This document shows, piece by piece, positions 30,560-41,459 of a stretch of 64,000 bases of DNA (position 1 is the stretch's first letter; each line of letters begins with the position of its first letter). Under the pieces are notes generated by a model. That model saw nothing but the letters and a program-made list of their open reading frames with translations. It searched no databases and was not told where the DNA came from. Origin of the DNA: Chlorops oryzae (taxonomy: Eukaryota; Arthropoda; Insecta; Diptera; Chloropidae). Position numbers and translations under genes: made by a program. The stretch is taken from positions 46,598,935 through 46,662,934 of the forward strand of contig CM035807.1 in assembly GCA_020466095.1 (NCBI GenBank), written 5' to 3'.

Positions 30560-31376
30560 TCTAGTTGTCGTTTTCTCGTTCCCTGTAGTTGAGAACGAAG
30601 AGAGAGAGAGAGTCGGCCGGCGAGCGAATTGGTTTTTTCCTTTTTTTCGGCTCTCTGAAGGGCTTCGCGAAAACGGTTTATTGCTTTACTTGCTCTTTCT
30701 GCGTGAGAGTTTCGTTGCGATTTCTAACAAAGAACCCCGCGCAATTATCCATAACAAGCGCCCGTGCATGCGAGCTGACACATCTACATACATATATACA
30801 TATATACATATGTGCATCGTGAAAAGCACAACATCCTATTTATTGCGTAGGTCAGCTTCGCCACAGTGTGTCGAAAGTTGCGACCAATCTCTTAAGCAGT
30901 AGCGATCGAACATCGAACATATATCGATCAAGGGTGTACGCTCGAAACAAGAAGAAAAGAGTTTCCAAGCACGTTGTATGTTAGCGCCGCTGTTTGACGG
31001 TCGGTTACGTATCCGTGCAGACAACAGCACATAGGTATATGCGTCGATATTGGTGCGCTGCTATCAGTGCATAAAGAAGTCGCTCACGCTGGGAGTTTGA
31101 AATTTTTATGAAAAGCTTTGTTTTTCCGAACAAATAAATTATTCGAATTTGAACATTGATGAATTTATTGAATCGATTTGTTTCTCTTTAATTGAATTTA
31201 GGGTTGCAGGAGATTTGTGGAGTGTTGCGGAGGTGGAGATATCCAGCTCACATCAAAGCCGGCGGTAATTTAAGTTTGCTCTCATTTTTTACGGTGAATT
31301 TGATCCAGCTTGCATTGAATTCTTCGGATATTTATATCGTCAGAACTGGGTTTCATGATCAATATCCGTAAACAAT
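30560..31376 (+). promoter_or_regulatory. Probable LTR and leader of a BEL/Pao-like element
   Basis: The region holds a (GA)n stretch, (CATA)n, and an AACAAATAAATTATTCG polyadenylation-like signal at about 31128, and then leads into the gag-like start at 31377. The borders of the LTR cannot be set, because no second LTR lies in the window. Confidence 0.35.
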
Positions 31377-31740
31377 ATGGATCCCTTACGGCATTTTAAC
31401 TCTGCGGTAGCTGAACTCAACAACATGTGTGATGCAGCCATGAACAGCGATCCGATGAATCAAAACGAGCAATTGTTAGAGATTAAAATCAAACAACTCA
31501 TGTGTGATTGGAATGAAGTGCGCCAAACGTATCGAGCAGCGGTCGATAAAGGAGCTTGGAGTCCTGAGGCGGCCGATTCTGCCGAAATTAGTTATCACGA
31601 GTGTCGCGATCTTCAGACGATAGCCAGAGCTAGGATTCAAGAGATGTTACGAGAAATCACCCCCAGCATCCCCCGCTGTCGAGCACTCGGGCGACTCCTC
31701 CACCAAACGACTTTTATGGAGAAGTTAATCATTTTAAGAA
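31377..31740 (+). pseudogene. gag: Truncated BEL/Pao-like gag N-terminus
   Basis: A frame starting MDPLRHFNSAVAELNN, about 100 residues of which look genuine: a helical, Glu-rich segment with KIKQLMCDWNEVRQTYRAA and ISYHECRDLQTIARARIQE, similar in build to the coiled N-terminal part of BEL/Pao Gag proteins. After about 31690 it loses similarity and meets the Helentron N-terminal fragment on the other strand. Assignment rests on overall pattern only. Confidence 0.4.
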
Positions 31741-32543
31741 TACGATTGTGATAGTTTTTAGCACAATTTATGCCTGATGTTGTTCTCCCTCTTCTTTGGC
31801 AGTGAGAGAGGGTAGTTTTTGGAATCTCATTTGATTTAGCCTTTGATTTTAAAAGATATTTCGAAGCAGATGCAGCTTTTTTCGAAGAAAATGACTCCAA
31901 CCATCACATTCCTTTTTTATATTAATATTATATAAAATTGACCATTTTGCCTCAATATTCGTATTCGACGACGATTTTGTTTGTTTTCATTGGAACGATA
32001 TACAGGATTTTTTCGCGAGTTACAAATTTTTCGCCGAGTATTAAGGCGGTCATTTTGTTTGAAAATTTGGTTCATCCGTAAGGTTTTTATTCTCTGGCAA
32101 TTTTTGAGGCTATCCAAACCTCGAAAATTGGCATCTTTTCGAAGCAATGACAAACGTTGCTTAGTTTTCGTATTTTCCAGCTCTCTATACGTTTCATCTT
32201 CTCGAAGTTTAGATATTCGTCCCCGATTTTTTGAATTCTCAAAATCTCTAAACTCACTATCCATTCGAAGTTGAGATATTCGTTCCTGATTCTTAACATT
32301 CTCAAAGTCTTTAAACTCACCATCTCTGCGAGATGATGCCAATCGTTATTTGGCTTTTATATTTTCAATCTGTTGATATGTTCTATTTTCACGTAATGCC
32401 TGCATTCTGATCCTGGCTTGTTCGTTTTTGGAATGCGTATTTGATGACACACATTTTCCTACGCTTGCGTTCTTTTCATGATAAACTTTCCTCATTTTAT
32501 TGTTTTTAGTTTTTTGTGATGGTTTCTTCGTCTTCATCGGCAC
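31640..32543 (-). pseudogene. Helentron-type N-terminal protein with seven 21-residue repeats
   Basis: The minus strand starts MPMKTKKPSQKTKNNKMRK at 32543, a Lys-rich leader, followed by seven repeats of 21 residues (for example RMDSEFRDFENSKNRGRISKL and REDETYRELENTKTKQRLSLL, each beginning with Arg). Only one stop (about 32349) interrupts the first 200 residues. After the repeats a KKAASASKYLLKSK segment can still be read to about 31700. Such basic R..E..R repeats precede the zinc-finger and Rep domains in insect Helitron/Helentron polyproteins. Same strand and order as the C-terminal part at 26.6-28.7 kb, so both may be one element split by the BEL-like insertion and deletion. Confidence 0.55.
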
Positions 32544-32681
32544 TGAATAATTATTTATAGTTAATGATGCAGAAGGTAACCAAAAGTGAAGGTGATTAAT
32601 ACTGTATTCACTTAAAGTGAATTTCTAAAAGCAAAAGCAATTGTTTTAATTTAAAGATTTCACGCAAACGGCTTTGTATTT

Positions 32682-35145
32682 GGGGGAAAACACGTCAAGT
32701 GTACCAGGTGGAAAAATTTTTCTCTCAGATTTCGATGAAAGTTGGTGATGATGTTGTGCTATTAGAGTACAAAATTTGGGCAAAAGGAGGGTAGTCAAAA
32801 CGAAGCGGTTGCTGAGATATAGGTCCTCAAAGTTTATGATTTTTTTCTAAATGACTTTTTTCGTTCAATGATTATGGGTAGAAGGTTTGGTAGATGTTAA
32901 AACGTTTTAATTGTATTTTATGATAAATTGTCCGAAATTTACAGAAAAAATATTTTGGCATTTTTAAAACGATAACTTATCGATAAAAAATCGATTTTAA
33001 TTCTTAAATTATAATTTGTCCACAAATCAGCATTTTTAATTTTTTTTTTAATAGACTATAAATAAAGCTTTTTTATTTACCTTTTCAACGATATACATAT
33101 GTTGATGGTGAATCCGTCATTTGTGGGTCAATTCGTCGTTTGTTTAATTTTTTTGTTTTAAAAATTCTTGGAAATATTTGTGAGGAATTTTGAAACGAAA
33201 AGTAACTAAGTTGAAGTTGTTCTCCGTCAACTGGAATAAAAGAATGGATCTTTTTATTATACCCAGCGTAAGCGGGGTATATTAGTTTTGTGCAAATCTT
33301 GTAACAGGGAGAATTAAGCTCCGGAGATATAGAAAAATATATATAGAAATGATCAGGATAAAAAACTGAATCGATTTAGACATGTCCGTCTGTCCGTCTG
33401 ACCGTCTGTCCATCTGTCCGTCTGACCGTCCGTCCGTCTGTCCGTCTGTCCGACTGACCGTCTGTCCGTCTTTTCGTCCGTCCGTGGTCGGATCTCCTCC
33501 GAAACGGCTGAACCAATGAAGTCGAAATTTGGCACACATGTATATCGGGGTCCGAGTATGATCCTAAGTAAAAATGTGAGACATCCGCTCACTGCCACGC
33601 CCACAAATGAATTAATTGTGTTTTCAGTAAAATGCTTGTAACTTGCGAACCACTCAACACATTCCATTGATATTTGGTGTACTAGTAAACTACAAAAAAG
33701 GACATATCCTGGAAAAAATGAACGCCGGCCTCCTCAAGCCACGCCCACAAATAAGGGCTTATCGTAACTTGTGAAGTAAAATGCGTAGAAGCTTCAAATC
33801 CGCAGTATAGGTTGACCAAGGCAAATGAAAGGTGTAGGAACAAAAATGTATGTATCCCGCCCACTGCCACGCCCAAAAATGGAGAATTTTCGTAACTTCC
33901 GAAGTAAAAGGCGTAGAAGCTTCAAATTCGCAACATAGGTTGACCAAGCCAACTGAAAGGTGTAGGAATAAAAATCTATGTAGCCCGCCCACTGCCACGC
34001 CCACAAATGGAGAATTTTCGTAACTTCCGAAGTAAAAGGCGTAGAAGCTTCAAATTCGCAACATAGGTTGACCAAGCCAAATGAAAGGTGAAGGAACAAA
34101 AATTTATGTAGCCCGCCCACTGCCACGCCCACAAATGGAGAATTTTCGTAACTTCCGAAGTAAAAGGCGTACAAGCTTCAAATTCGCAACATAGGTTCAC
34201 CAAGGCGAATAAAAGGTGTAGGGAAATAATTTATGTGGCCCCCCCACTGCCACGCCCACAAATAGAGAATGAAAACATAGTGCGCTCATAATGTCGGGAC
34301 GCTGGGTATTTCAAAGTCGGGCTTGACTGACTTTAGCTTTCTTACTTGTTAGTTCCTGGAATCGTTTTCGCTAATTGAAAGCGTGGTTTTAAATGGTTTA
34401 ATGATTCTTCGTTATCGTGGATTGAACTGAAAAAAACTTTAGTCTCTTTACAATTCTCTCTAGCCCAGGTAGAGGTAGACTAATTTTTTTTCCTCAGTTC
34501 AATCCACGATTACGAAGAATCATTAAACCATTTAAAACCACGCTTTCAATTAGCGAAAACGATTCCAGGAACTAAAAAGATCCATTCTTTTATCCCAGTT
34601 GACGGAGAACAACTTCAACTTAGATACTTTTCGTTTCAAAATTCCTCACAAATATTTCCAAGAATTTTTAAAACAAAAAAATTAAACAAACGACGAATTG
34701 ACCCACAAATGACGGATTCACCATCAACATATGCATATCGTTGAAAAGGTAAATAAAAAAGCTTTATTTATAGTCTATTAAAAAAAATATTAAAAATGCC
34801 GATTTGTGGACAAATTATAATTTAAGAATTAAAATCGATTTTTTATCGATAAGTTATCGTTTTAAAAATGCCAAAATATTTTTTCTGGAAATTTTGGACG
34901 ATTTATCATAAAAGACAATTAAAACGTTTTTACATCTACCAAACCTTCTACCCATAATCATTGAACGAAAAGTCATTTAGAAAAAAATCATAAACTTTGA
35001 GGACCTATATCTCAGCAACTGCTTCGTTTTGACTACCCTCCTTTTGCACAAATTTTGTACTCTAATAGCACAACATCATCACCAACTTTCATCGAAATCG
35101 GAGAGAAAAATTTTTCCACCTGGTACACTTGACGTGTTTTCCCCC
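32682..35145. mobile_element. Foldback element with ~650-bp arms, interrupted by a mini-me insertion
   Basis: The left arm (32682-33255 plus 34351 to about 34432) is the inverse of the right arm (about 34495-35145). Ends: GGGGGAAAACACGTCAAGTG at the left and its complement at the right, with ATTT on both sides (32678-32681 and 35146-35149). Arms differ by only a few substitutions and small indels. The centre is about 60 nt. No transposase is encoded. A 4-bp duplication is suggestive but short. The mini-me at 33256-34350 is absent from the right arm. Confidence 0.85.
33256..34350 (+). mobile_element. mini-me/DINE-like element, family 1, full copy (1095 bp)
   Basis: It begins ATTATACCCAGCGTAAGC and ends TTTCTTACTTGTT. 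It contains the core GATCAGGATA, a TCGATTTAGACATGTCC word, a long (GTCY)n tract (33380-33485), GGTCGGATCTCCTCC, and then about four ~128-bp tandem units (33730-34300), each with ACTGCCACGCCCACAAAT. The right arm of the surrounding foldback shows the uninterrupted site CTTTTTAGTTCC, so the insertion made no target duplication. Long open frames here are only by-products of the repeats. Confidence 0.85.
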
Positions 35146-35149
35146 ATTT

Positions 35150-36186
35150 ACTTATATAGCTCAAAGACAGCTCGGCTTTTAAATAAAATAATCAACGTCC
35201 TTAGCTCAAAAAGTTAAAGCTCAAATAAGAACAAAATATCTAAAGAATAGACTTTTAAATATTAACAAACTTTATATTGACAAATCATTCTGAGCATTTA
35301 GAAGAATTTAAAAACAAGTGAAAAATTAAAAGAGGCTCTTAATTTACTGTTGATATTAACATGAGACTAGGCTCATTTGACGCGTTGTCGTATAATTGAG
35401 AGTTGATTAAGTTTTCAGCACAATCGGCTTCGCGGTTTTTCAATAAGAATCGAAAATTTAGTGAACCTGGCTTACTAGCGCGATGTATGAGCAATTTTAT
35501 TTATCAATATTCTGAGGTATGATCAATGCCGACCTGGCATATCAATCCACAGTTTCAATCCGCTTTCAAGAAACTTGGCCTAGGGACTTAGTATTAAGAA
35601 TCATGGTCCAAAAAGCTATAAAATACCTGACTTACTCACACTCATAATATTGAACTGAACTAATCTACTTAGTAGCAGAATTCTCAATCTTTCATAAGCA
35701 ATTTTAACTACTAGATCAATTCAGCTTAAAATCATGAGAATGGTTTTATATTCAATATCAACCATAATGAGTAACCAAAACGATGATAGCAATTTTTTAT
35801 GTAAAAGCTAAATATGTCAGGTCGGAATTGATCATACCTCAGAATATTGAAAAAAAATTGCTCATACGTCTCATCTGAATGTCACAAGTCGCTCGTGAGA
35901 TAATCGAGCAGAAAAAATCGAAACGAACATACATACGTACATACGCACACACAGACATCACGTTTAAAACGTTTGTTATGGATTCTACAAGCATCGAAAC
36001 GAGGAAATATGCAAAAACTGGCGATTCAAAAAATCAGCCCCACAACATTAACTTCCTCTGGGAAGTTAAAAAAGATCCAAAAACATTTGGTCACAAAAAG
36101 CGAAGTGAGATGTGATCAGTAATACCTTTTTGATAAAACTTTACCAAAACTTGTTACATTTTTTGTGGATGTAAACATGTGCAGTT
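35150..36186. other. Non-coding; inverted repeat at 35490-35545 / 35815-35872
   Basis: A ~56-bp inverted pair (words GTATGAGCAATTTT and ATATTCTGAGGTATGATCAA) frames about 270 bp and resembles a decayed MITE. The rest is A+T-rich sequence without recognised genes. Confidence 0.45.
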
Positions 36187-36187
36187 T

Positions 36188-36667
36188 TTATACCCAGCGT
36201 AAGCGGGGTATATTAGTTTTGTGCGAATCTTGTAACAGGGAGAATTAAGCTCCGGAGTAAAAATTGAAGACATCCGCCCACTGCCACGCCCACAAATGAA
36301 TTTATTGTGTTTTCAGTAAAACACTTGTATCTTGCGAACCACTCAACACATTCCATTGATATTTGGTGTACTGGTAAACTACGAAAAGGGACATATCCTG
36401 GGAAAAAATGGAAGCCGTCCTCCTCGAGCCACGCCCAAAAATAAGCCCACAAATAAGGGTTATCCGTAACTTGTGAAGTAAAAGGCGTAGAAGCTTCAAA
36501 TTCGCAACATAGGTTGACCAAGGTGAATGACAGGTGTGGGAAAGTAACTTATGTGGCTCGCCCACTGCCACGCCCACAAAAAGAGAAGCAAATCATATTG
36601 CGCTCATAATGTCGGGACGCTGGGTATTTCAACGCGGACTTGACCGACATTAGCTTTCTTACTTATT
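36188..36667 (+). mobile_element. mini-me family 1, short copy (480 bp)
   Basis: Starts TTATACCCAGCGTAAGC and ends AGCTTTCTTACTTATT like the full copy. It lacks the core, the (GTCY)n tract and most of the tandem units: CTCCGGAG runs directly into the GACATCCGCCCACTGCC segment. Internal deletion or fewer repeats. Confidence 0.8.
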
Positions 36668-36940
36668 TTTTTAGATTTTAGTTGTTTTTCAAAGTTTCTA
36701 ATAAATTATGGATGTTTATGTCGTTGTATACTTAATTAAAAAAAAAAATTTTTTTTTTTCTCAATGCATGTGTTTGAGCACATTCCAACTACCAAAATAG
36801 CAACAATAACAATCGTTTCGGATAAGGTAATTTTTTTGTAAGTTTGGTAAGAAATTTTTTTGATCAGCGGCCACACTGGATGTGCTTTCATATTCAATTT
36901 TAGTTTGTTCTTTGAATGCGTTAGACACCAAATGGGATAA
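36668..36940. other. Short non-coding stretch upstream of the FLYWCH-like frame
   Basis: A+T-rich, with a poly-A/poly-T run at 36737-36760. No feature recognised. Confidence 0.4.
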
Positions 36941-37216
36941 TGGCTCAAAGTTTAAATTCACCTGAAGAACCGTTTATAGATTCGGATTCAAATATTCTAT
37001 TAGAATCCCTATCACCAGTTATTGGAAACGAAATTGACGAAAACAAGTCAGAACAAATGATTATTTCCTAGAATGGTGGTAAAAAAGTGTGCACATTTGA
37101 AATAATTCAAGGAAAAAGGCGCGACAAATATATTTTACATTCAAAAACCGAAAATCAACTATACGTGCGAAATAAATTGTTAGCCGATGGTGCGGTTGCG
37201 TACACATGCAAAGTCA
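36941..37216 (+). pseudogene. FLYWCH-like zinc-finger ORF, truncated by a mini-me
   Basis: Starts MAQSLNSPEEPFIDSDSN and has an acidic N-terminal part, an in-frame TAG at about 37072, then FEIIQGKRRDKYILHSKTEN, ending DGAVAYTCKVKQ. The spacing of the aromatic and Cys residues resembles the start of FLYWCH domains, found in MULE transposases and in several insect chromatin proteins. The mini-me element begins directly after the first Cys of the presumed finger, so the His ligands are lost. The true identity is uncertain. Confidence 0.45.
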
Positions 37217-37863
37217 AACAAGTAAGAAAGGTAAAGTCGGTCAAGCCCGACTTTGAAATACCCAGCGTCCCGAAATTATGGGCGCACTATGTTTTGCTTC
37301 TCTATTTGTGGGCGTGGCAGTGGGCGGGCCACATAAATTATTTCCCTACACCTTTCATTCGGCGTGGCCAAGCTATGTTGCGAACTTCAAGCTTCTACGC
37401 CTTTTATTTCGAAAGTTAAAAAATTCTTGATTTGTGGGCGTGGCAGTGGGCGGGCTACAAAAATTTTTGCTCCAACATCTTTCATTTGCCTTGGTCAACC
37501 TATGTTGCGAATTTGAAGCTTCTTCGCCTTTTACTTCACAAGTTACGATAAGCCCTTATTTGTGGGCGTGGCTCGATGAAGACGGCGTCAATTTTTTCCA
37601 GAACATGTCCCTTTTCTTAGTTTAACAGTATGCCCAATATCAATGGAATGTGTTGAGTGGTTCGCCAGTTACAAGCATTTTACTGAAAACACAATAAATT
37701 CATTTGGGGGCGTGGCAGTGGGCGGATGTCTCCCAGTTTTACTTAGGACCATACTCGGGCTCCGATATACATGTGTGCAAAATTTCGACTGCATTGGTTC
37801 AGCCGTTTCGGAGGAGATCCGACCACGGACGGACGGACAGAAGGACGGACGGACAGACGGACG
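37217..37863 (-). mobile_element. mini-me family 1, inverted copy, cut by an assembly gap
   Basis: Begins ACAAGTAAGAAAGGTAAAG (complement of the family 1 end), contains two to three ~128-bp GGGCGTGGCAGTGGGCGG units, GGAGATCCGACCACGG and a GGAC/GACA tract running into the gap. It interrupts the FLYWCH-like frame. The (TA)n and core end is lost in or beyond the gap. Confidence 0.85.
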
Positions 37864-37963
37864 NNNNNNNNNNNNNNNNNNNNNNNNNNNNNNNNNNNNN
37901 NNNNNNNNNNNNNNNNNNNNNNNNNNNNNNNNNNNNNNNNNNNNNNNNNNNNNNNNNNNNNNN
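37864..37963. other. Assembly gap (100 N) in a (GTCY)n microsatellite
   Basis: 100 Ns after a GGACGGACGGACAGACGGACG tract, a typical assembly break in a simple repeat. The real size is unknown; the remaining mini-me sequence (core and TATACCC end) may be missing. Confidence 0.95.
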
Positions 37964-39550
37964 TTGTCCTTTAGGAATTGAAATACTTATTTTAGGCTGT
38001 TCAAATTGCATTTTATATTAAAACTTCAATTATGAAGAAAAGTGTGTAAACTGCAAGCTATTTCTCAGTAATTCCTTATAAGAGCATATATGAATGACTG
38101 ATGATTGCTTCCAAAAAACGCTCGCGTTCCGCGCATCTACGTTATTCACAGGTTTAATAGCAGGATTCATAGACAACAAAGGCTTGTCATTGAAAATAAA
38201 CTATTCCGGCAAAAACTATTGAACAAGTAGGTACTGTCGTTGGTACAATAAGCATGTAGATTTAATGTTACGCTAGTACAAAGGTGAAATGTGTAGACTC
38301 CTCGTTACATGGTCAATAAAGATTTATTACACCTCGGGTCAGTACAATTTTCCTACCAACACCGTCTGGAAATACTGCTGACATTTGAACTAGTTTTCTT
38401 GTCTCTAATTATTACAGTATAGACTTTGGGCACATGTTGGCAGCCTTTTTGCAGGGAAGCTAGTTTTGTGTGTATTTTTTTTAAATTTTACCGGTAACAC
38501 AGCTAAATACTATTAAGTTGCGACAAAAAGGCAACTTTTTAAATATTTAATAATAACAAAAACAATATATAATAATAAAATATTTTTTAAACACCTTTTT
38601 GAAATGATCACAATACCAAATTTTTATTTTCTATTTTTCAAGCTCGTTTAGGGTTGCTTATTGCATATTTGTGCTACTACAAATGCTCCCGTTTAAAAAT
38701 TTTTTTTTTTTAATTAGTAGCATCAATTTTTGTTTTTTTAATTATTTAAAAACGCCAATGATAATGACATGTTTTTTGATGCAAATATATCTATTATTAC
38801 GTATTTAACCATCTCCCAGAAGGGCAACTTTGAGCAATGTAGCCTTCATCGAATTCCAGCTACCTTTAACATGGCAAATTTTGTATGACAGCTAGTTTGA
38901 ACATGAAGGATAAATCAGCATATTGAATGATGAGAAATGATACTTTATTCATAAAAAATAGGTTTCCACTCATTGTTAACTTTCTCCAGTTATTATTGCA
39001 CCCATGGAGGGCGAAAATCGCAATTTTCTACATTTTGCTATGGTAAGTCCCTTAAATTGTTGAGATAGAGCTTCATAGCCAAAGAGAAAAAGTTAGCTCA
39101 AACAAAAATAAGGGGGTCTGGTTATAGAAATTATTTCTGTCAGAGGTCAGATTAACCCGCAAAATGCAAAAACCGATTTTCGTTTAAAAGCCGGGTTGTA
39201 TTAGGAAAATTTTCTTATGTGTTGAGATAGAGCTTTGAGACATGAGAACGAAAAATGCAGTTTTAAGAAATACGAAGGGCCACGGAACATTGTCTATAGC
39301 TAGCAGCAACACTTCTCAAGTTATGGCAATTTTAAGTTATGAAAACAACATTTATCTCAACTTCGGGGGCCTTGAGCGCCCTCTAAATATTACCCAATCG
39401 CCACAAAATTTTGCACGAGTAAGTTTTTAATAGATACCAAGATTTTAAATCACAAGGAGCGTGAATACGAATGCACTTATTTTCTTCCATACATTTGGCG
39501 GCCACCTTAATGTACAAATATAGCAAAATATGTTTTTATATTTAAAAAAA
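37964..39550. other. Non-coding, no recognised feature
   Basis: A+T-rich DNA without recognisable protein similarity. The words GTTGAGATAGAGCTT recur at about 39058 and 39219, hinting at an old duplication. Polyadenylation-like AATAAAG motifs occur but have no gene context. Confidence 0.45.
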
Positions 39551-39551
39551 A

Positions 39552-41327
39552 AAACAAGTAAAGAAGTTTACTTCGGCTAAGCCGATTGCACACATACCTT
39601 TTCCTCAGCCGAAAATATGTTAAAACATTACCTTAACAAAAATTCCTGCCGTTTTCGTTGTTCTAGCTTGGATATCTATTTATACCTTATCTGTACTTCG
39701 ATTTAGCTTCTAAAACTCGAGATTATTATTAAGCACAAAATTTTCGCGAATGGTGGTCATGGTCAAATTTTAACCGTTAGAGGACATTATGTCTAGTTGC
39801 GAAATACTCAATTCAAAATAGTGAAAATCAAATTTTTGCGAATTTCGCGAATGGTGGTCTTGATCAAATTTTAACCGTTCGAGGCCATTATATCTAGCTG
39901 CGGAATACTCAATTCAAAATAGTGAAAAAATTTTTTTTGCGAATTTCGCGAATCCGTTAGAGGACATTCTGTCTAGCAGCGAAATACTCAATTCAAAATA
40001 GTGAAAATCAAATTTTTGCGAATTTCGCGAATGGTGGTCATGGTCAAATTTTAACCGATAGAGGCCATTTTGTCTAGCTGCGAGATCCTCAATTCAAAAT
40101 TATTAAAATCAAATTTTCGCGAATTTCGCGAATGGTGGTCATGGTCAAATTTTAACCGTTAAAGGACATTCTGTCTAGTAGCGAAATACTCAATTCAAAA
40201 TAGTGAAAATCAAATTTTTGCGAATTTCGCGAATGGTGGTCATGGTAAAATTTGAACCGATAGAGGCCATTTTGTCTAGCTGCGAGATCCTCAATTCAAA
40301 AAAATGAAAATCAAATATTCGCGAATTTCGCGAATGGTGGTCATGGTCAAATTTTAACCCTTAGAGGACATTTTGTTTAGCTGCGAAATACTCAATTCAA
40401 AATAGTGAAAATCAAATTTTTGCGAATTTCGCGAATGGTGGTCATGGTCAAATTTTAACCGTTAGAGGACATTCTGTCTAGCAGCGAAATACTCAATTCA
40501 AAATAGTGAAAATCAAATTTTTGCGAATTTCGCGAATGGTGGTCTTGATCAAATTTTAACCCTTAGAGGACATTTGGTTAAGCTGCGAAATACTCAATTC
40601 AAAATAGTGAAAATCAAATTTTCGCGAATTTCGCGAATGGTGGTCATGGTCAAATTTTAACCGTTAGAGGACATTTTGTCTAGCAGCGAAATACTCAATT
40701 CAAAATAGTGAAAATAAAAATTTCGAGAATTTCGCGAATGGTGGTTATGGTCAAATTTTAATCTTGTGTGACGACTTTATTTTGCGGCAAAATACACAAT
40801 CGGAAAAAGCAAAAAAAATCACTTTTGTATACAGATATGAGAATAAGAGAAAGAGTGTTTTTTTTGTAATGTGTAGGATGTTGACCATAGTTATAGCGAT
40901 GTTGCAATTTTTTCTCAGCGAAAGCTTAAGGCTACATAGTAGCTATACACAAACCAAATTTCAATAAGCTGGGATGTATAGTAAAAAAGTTATCCACGAA
41001 AAACGTTAAAAATCGTGATTTTTGAAACTTCTGAACCACTTCCCACGACCCAAGAAGGGACTACGAAAAAAATTTTTATGCAGTTTTTCGGACATTTACC
41101 TGGTTCAAGTCCACGAAAAATTTCAATATGATATCTTTCATGGCTTAAGAGTAAATTACGAAAAACTAAAGTGTGACCGACAGACAGACAGACAGACATG
41201 GCTAGATCGACTCCTCTTGTCACCCTGATCAAGAATATATATATATATCTATATCTATCGCGACTCCTTTGGTATGTTACATACTCCGAGCCAAACTTAA
41301 TATACCCTTTCCTTCGGAAAAGGTATA
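39552..41327 (-). mobile_element. mini-me-like element, family 3, with internal minisatellite
   Basis: On the minus strand it starts near TTATACCTTTTCCGAAGG, contains (TA)n, TTCTTGATCAGGGTGACA, CGATCTAGCCATGTC and a (GTCT)n tract (complement at 41180-41199), and ends with TTTACTTGTTTT. It has the order of mini-me elements but a sequence different from families 1 and 2. Between core and end lies a ~101-bp tandem array (39740-40765). Confidence 0.75.
39740..40765. repeat. Minisatellite, about ten units of ~101 bp
   Basis: Each unit contains CGAATTTCGCGAATGGTGGT, ATGGTCAAATTTTAACC, TAGAGGACATT and CGAAATACTCAATTC. Unit starts lie at about 39838, 40018, 40118, 40219, 40320, 40424, 40523, 40624 and 40725; the one near 39938 is shortened. 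Units differ by a few bases (TTGATC / ATGGTC, CTGCGAGATCC / CAGCGAAATAC), and some variants recur every second unit, suggesting higher-order duplication. Confidence 0.85.
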
Positions 41328-41459
41328 AAAAACAAAAAAGTGTTCCATCACAACGAATAACAAAAATAAAATATATTCTTTATAACAAAACTTCATAAAA
41401 TTGATCACATTTTAGTTTTCAATATATCTATAGTACGAATGCAAAAAAATTAAACTATC

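Noticed and set aside
30492..30902. 136-residue ORF in G+C-richer DNA
   Set aside because: Spans a MITE end, a (GA)n tract and (CATA)n repeats; composition explains the open frame.
33282..34203. Several overlapping minus-strand ORFs with VNLCCEFEAS and AWQWAGYI repeats, looking like a repeat protein
   Set aside because: They follow the ~128-bp tandem units of mini-me family 1, whose length is near a multiple of three; the same 'proteins' appear in every copy and both directions of the window.
39740..40765. CRISPR-like array
   Set aside because: Units are ~101 bp of continuous near-identical sequence without unique spacers, inside a eukaryotic mobile element.
41022..41398. Small plus-strand ORFs near a GACA tract
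   Set aside because: They cover the core and microsatellite of mini-me family 3.
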